A DNA stretch of 64,000 nt. Source: Robertmurraya sp047302285 (GTDB taxonomy: Bacteria > Bacillota > Bacilli > Bacillales > Cytobacillaceae). The notes under the pieces were generated by a model that did no database searches, was not told the origin of the DNA, and was given only the letters and a program-made list of their open reading frames with translations. Position numbers and translations under genes: made by a program. The DNA is taken from positions 3,162,001 to 3,226,000 of the forward strand of contig NZ_CP154845.1 in NCBI RefSeq assembly GCF_047302285.1. Reading direction: 5' to 3'. Position 1 is the stretch's first letter, and every line of letters begins with the position of its first letter. This document shows positions 62,592 through 64,000 of the stretch, one piece after another.

Positions 62592-64000
62592 TTACTCTAT
62601 TAACTTTGTAACTGTTCTACTCGATGCTCCAAATGATGGCATAAAAGTTGTGTGAGCCCCATCTCCTCCAGCAATTAGTATTTTGATGTCTTCTGAATAA
62701 TCGACCACTGGAACTGAATAATATTCAGGAACATTCGCGAACCACTTTTCTCTTCTCTTAAAGAGCTGCTGCTTTCTCGTTTCCTCAGGGAACATACTGA
62801 TTGGAACTCGTGCATAATCATATAGAAATTTTTGGACATCCTTTTTGGAGAACCCACATTTTTCAATAAGTTTTGCATGCTCTGGAGAAAATACTAATAA
62901 GACCTCTCCACCAATCGTCATATTATTGATTCCTAACGGTGTCATCGAACCTGCAATCATAATCAGTAAATTTTGGGCATTTGTACTTGTTTGCTCAAGA
63001 ATATTATGGGTGCCAGCTACACCGAATACACTCACCGTACTTTGTTCAGAAGTGTAGCCTAAATCAATATGATGGGCATTCCAAGGATTATCCTCTTCAT
63101 TTTCTGCTATACAGAAACTTATTTTTCCAGGTTGACCTTGGGTTGCCCTATCCATCTCACCTGGCAATGCTCCGCCAATATTTAGCATACAAAGACGAAT
63201 CGCTCTTCCAATTGTGAGATTAGCCGTATTTCCTTGCCCAAATACATTTGCCTTACTATTCATCTTTAATTGTTTAGCAATTGGACCATTTACAACAATT
63301 AGTGGTGTAACGGGATTCGTAGTTGCCTGGATCGCATATAAATTAAATTTTTTATCTAACAAAGCCTTTACAGCTGTTAAAATAACTGGAAAATATTCTG
63401 GTTTGCAGCCTGCCATTACCGCATTAACTGCCACTTTTTCCACTGTCGTTGTTGCCCATGAAGGTGGAAATTCACCAAGTGATCCATTTGGATTAAGTGT
63501 AGTCTGTTCAAGCATTGTTTTGACTCGCTCTGGTATAGGAGGAATAATTGGCAAACCATCTGACCAATTTTGCTCGTAAAAATAATCGTTAACGTGATCG
63601 AAGAAATCAAGCGGGCCCGCGTTTATTTCAAATGATATCGGTTCAAAGTCCTTAACATGAGACATTTCATCTATTTTCATTGAAGATTCTGTCAAAGAAC
63701 GAGCCACTTCATCGGCAATATTAAGCCCATACTGATATGCTTGCTCATCTGAGGAACTACCAAGTGGGTGTGGAACTTCTTTAATGACCAGATCTGGAAA
63801 ACCTTTCGCTTCCGCTTCCATCGATGCTAACGGTTGGAACACTTCCGAGCATATGGTCACAGTAGGAATTCCTAGTGTTTCAAATGTAATCGAATCATGG
63901 ACACTCCATGATGTGCAAGATCCTCAGTCACCGACTCCAGTAATAACTGCATGATATTTATCTTGAACCTCTTGTACCACTATATCTGGTACTGCTGTGG
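62592..64000 (-). CDS. UGSC-motif protein, probable selenoprotein, N-terminus cut by window edge
   Basis: The coding frame is open from the right edge, crosses one TGA at 63924-63926 and ends at 62592 (about 469 visible codons). At the TGA the frame reads Gly-Asp-TGA-Gly-Ser-Cys, the UGSC motif after which a domain family with selenocysteine or cysteine at this position is named. Protein-like sequence continues on both sides (ITGVGD before; TSWSVHDSITFETLGIP after). A hairpin follows the TGA (see the separate site). The C-terminal domain, from about 90 residues after the motif, contains DGLPIIPPIPERV, NAVMAGCKPEYFPVIL and VFGVAGTHNILEQTS and has no function I can name. The GTG at 63860, where a frame would otherwise start, is inside the conserved domain. 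It is the first visible gene of the TRAP-DUF6282-dehydrogenase operon. Genes for Sec synthesis are not in the window. Confidence 0.8.
63894..63926 (-). promoter_or_regulatory. Candidate bacterial SECIS element at an in-frame TGA
   Basis: Read on the minus strand, the TGA (63926-63924) is followed after 11 nt by AUCAUGG-AGUGU-CCAUGAU, a perfect 7-bp stem with a 5-nt loop containing G and U. The apical loop starts 18 nt after the TGA, within the spacing accepted for bacterial SECIS elements (about 16-37 nt), and such loops need an exposed G. The bases also encode conserved-looking protein, as expected for an element inside the reading frame. Confidence 0.7.

Noticed and set aside
62583..62596. 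cre site between the UGSC gene and the TRAP permease gene
   Set aside because: It has two mismatches and overlaps the stop codon of the preceding gene, so it is mentioned only as a weak candidate.
63858..63860. GTG at 63860 as the start of the protein that ends at 62592
   Set aside because: The frame continues upstream through plausible protein sequence, through the UGSC motif and a TGA, to the window edge. The GTG lies inside the conserved domain, so it is only the first start-like codon after the TGA.

Overview
The window looks like chromosomal DNA from an aerobic, spore-forming, low-GC member of the Bacillaceae. It carries a tgl-like spore-coat transglutaminase, an XpaC-TelA pair, a GbsR-family regulator, a TnrA/GlnR-type box in front of an ammonium transporter, many CcpA-type cre sites, strong AGGAGG ribosome binding sites and A+T-rich intergenic DNA. 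No rRNA, tRNA, CRISPR array, transposase or phage gene was seen.

Layout. 1-10.4 kb is mostly housekeeping or accessory: a secreted esterase cut by the left edge, a GbsR-type regulator, coat proteins, a nuclease and nucleotidyltransferase pair, amt, a hemolysin-III protein and telA-xpaC. 10.6-26.7 kb is an aromatic-acid island. It has a Rieske oxygenase alpha/beta pair in one operon with a DctPQM TRAP transporter, then a protocatechuate 2,3-cleavage (pra-type) cluster: 4-hydroxybenzoate hydroxylase, class III ring-cleavage dioxygenase and the lower meta pathway to pyruvate and acetyl-CoA. An IclR regulator, a PraH-type decarboxylase and a further aldehyde dehydrogenase run in the opposite direction. 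The 2-hydroxymuconic semialdehyde dehydrogenase gene is interrupted by one in-frame TGA. 26.8-36.7 kb holds unrelated genes: an acetyltransferase, a HesB-like protein, a second hemolysin-III protein, ilvD, a chemoreceptor, a crotonase, an exporter and an M20 hydrolase.

36.9-46.2 kb is a sugar (probably xylose-type) locus. It has an ABC importer with its binding protein, a membrane-anchored binding protein with a YesM/LytS kinase and YesN regulator that resembles the XylFII-LytS-YesN sensor, and an extra XylF-like lipoprotein. 46.3-54 kb has small genes (Lin0512 family, a lone riboflavin-kinase domain, OsmC) and a complete Opp/Dpp peptide importer. 54.2-64 kb is a second catabolic locus: a TAXI-TRAP uptake system, metabolic enzymes of unassigned pathway and, at the right edge, a two-domain protein whose frame contains an internal TGA.

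The most interesting observation is at the right edge. The frame reads Asp-TGA-Gly-Ser-Cys, and a perfect 7-bp hairpin with an AGUGU loop begins 11 nt after the TGA. This is the layout of a bacterial selenocysteine insertion element in a UGSC-motif protein, so the gene is probably a selenoprotein that ordinary gene calling truncates. Seven cre-like sites with at most one mismatch lie upstream of the esterase, TRAP-Rieske, pra, aldehyde dehydrogenase, sugar-sensor, sugar-ABC and TAXI genes, which suggests that CcpA-mediated catabolite repression ties the catabolic loci together.
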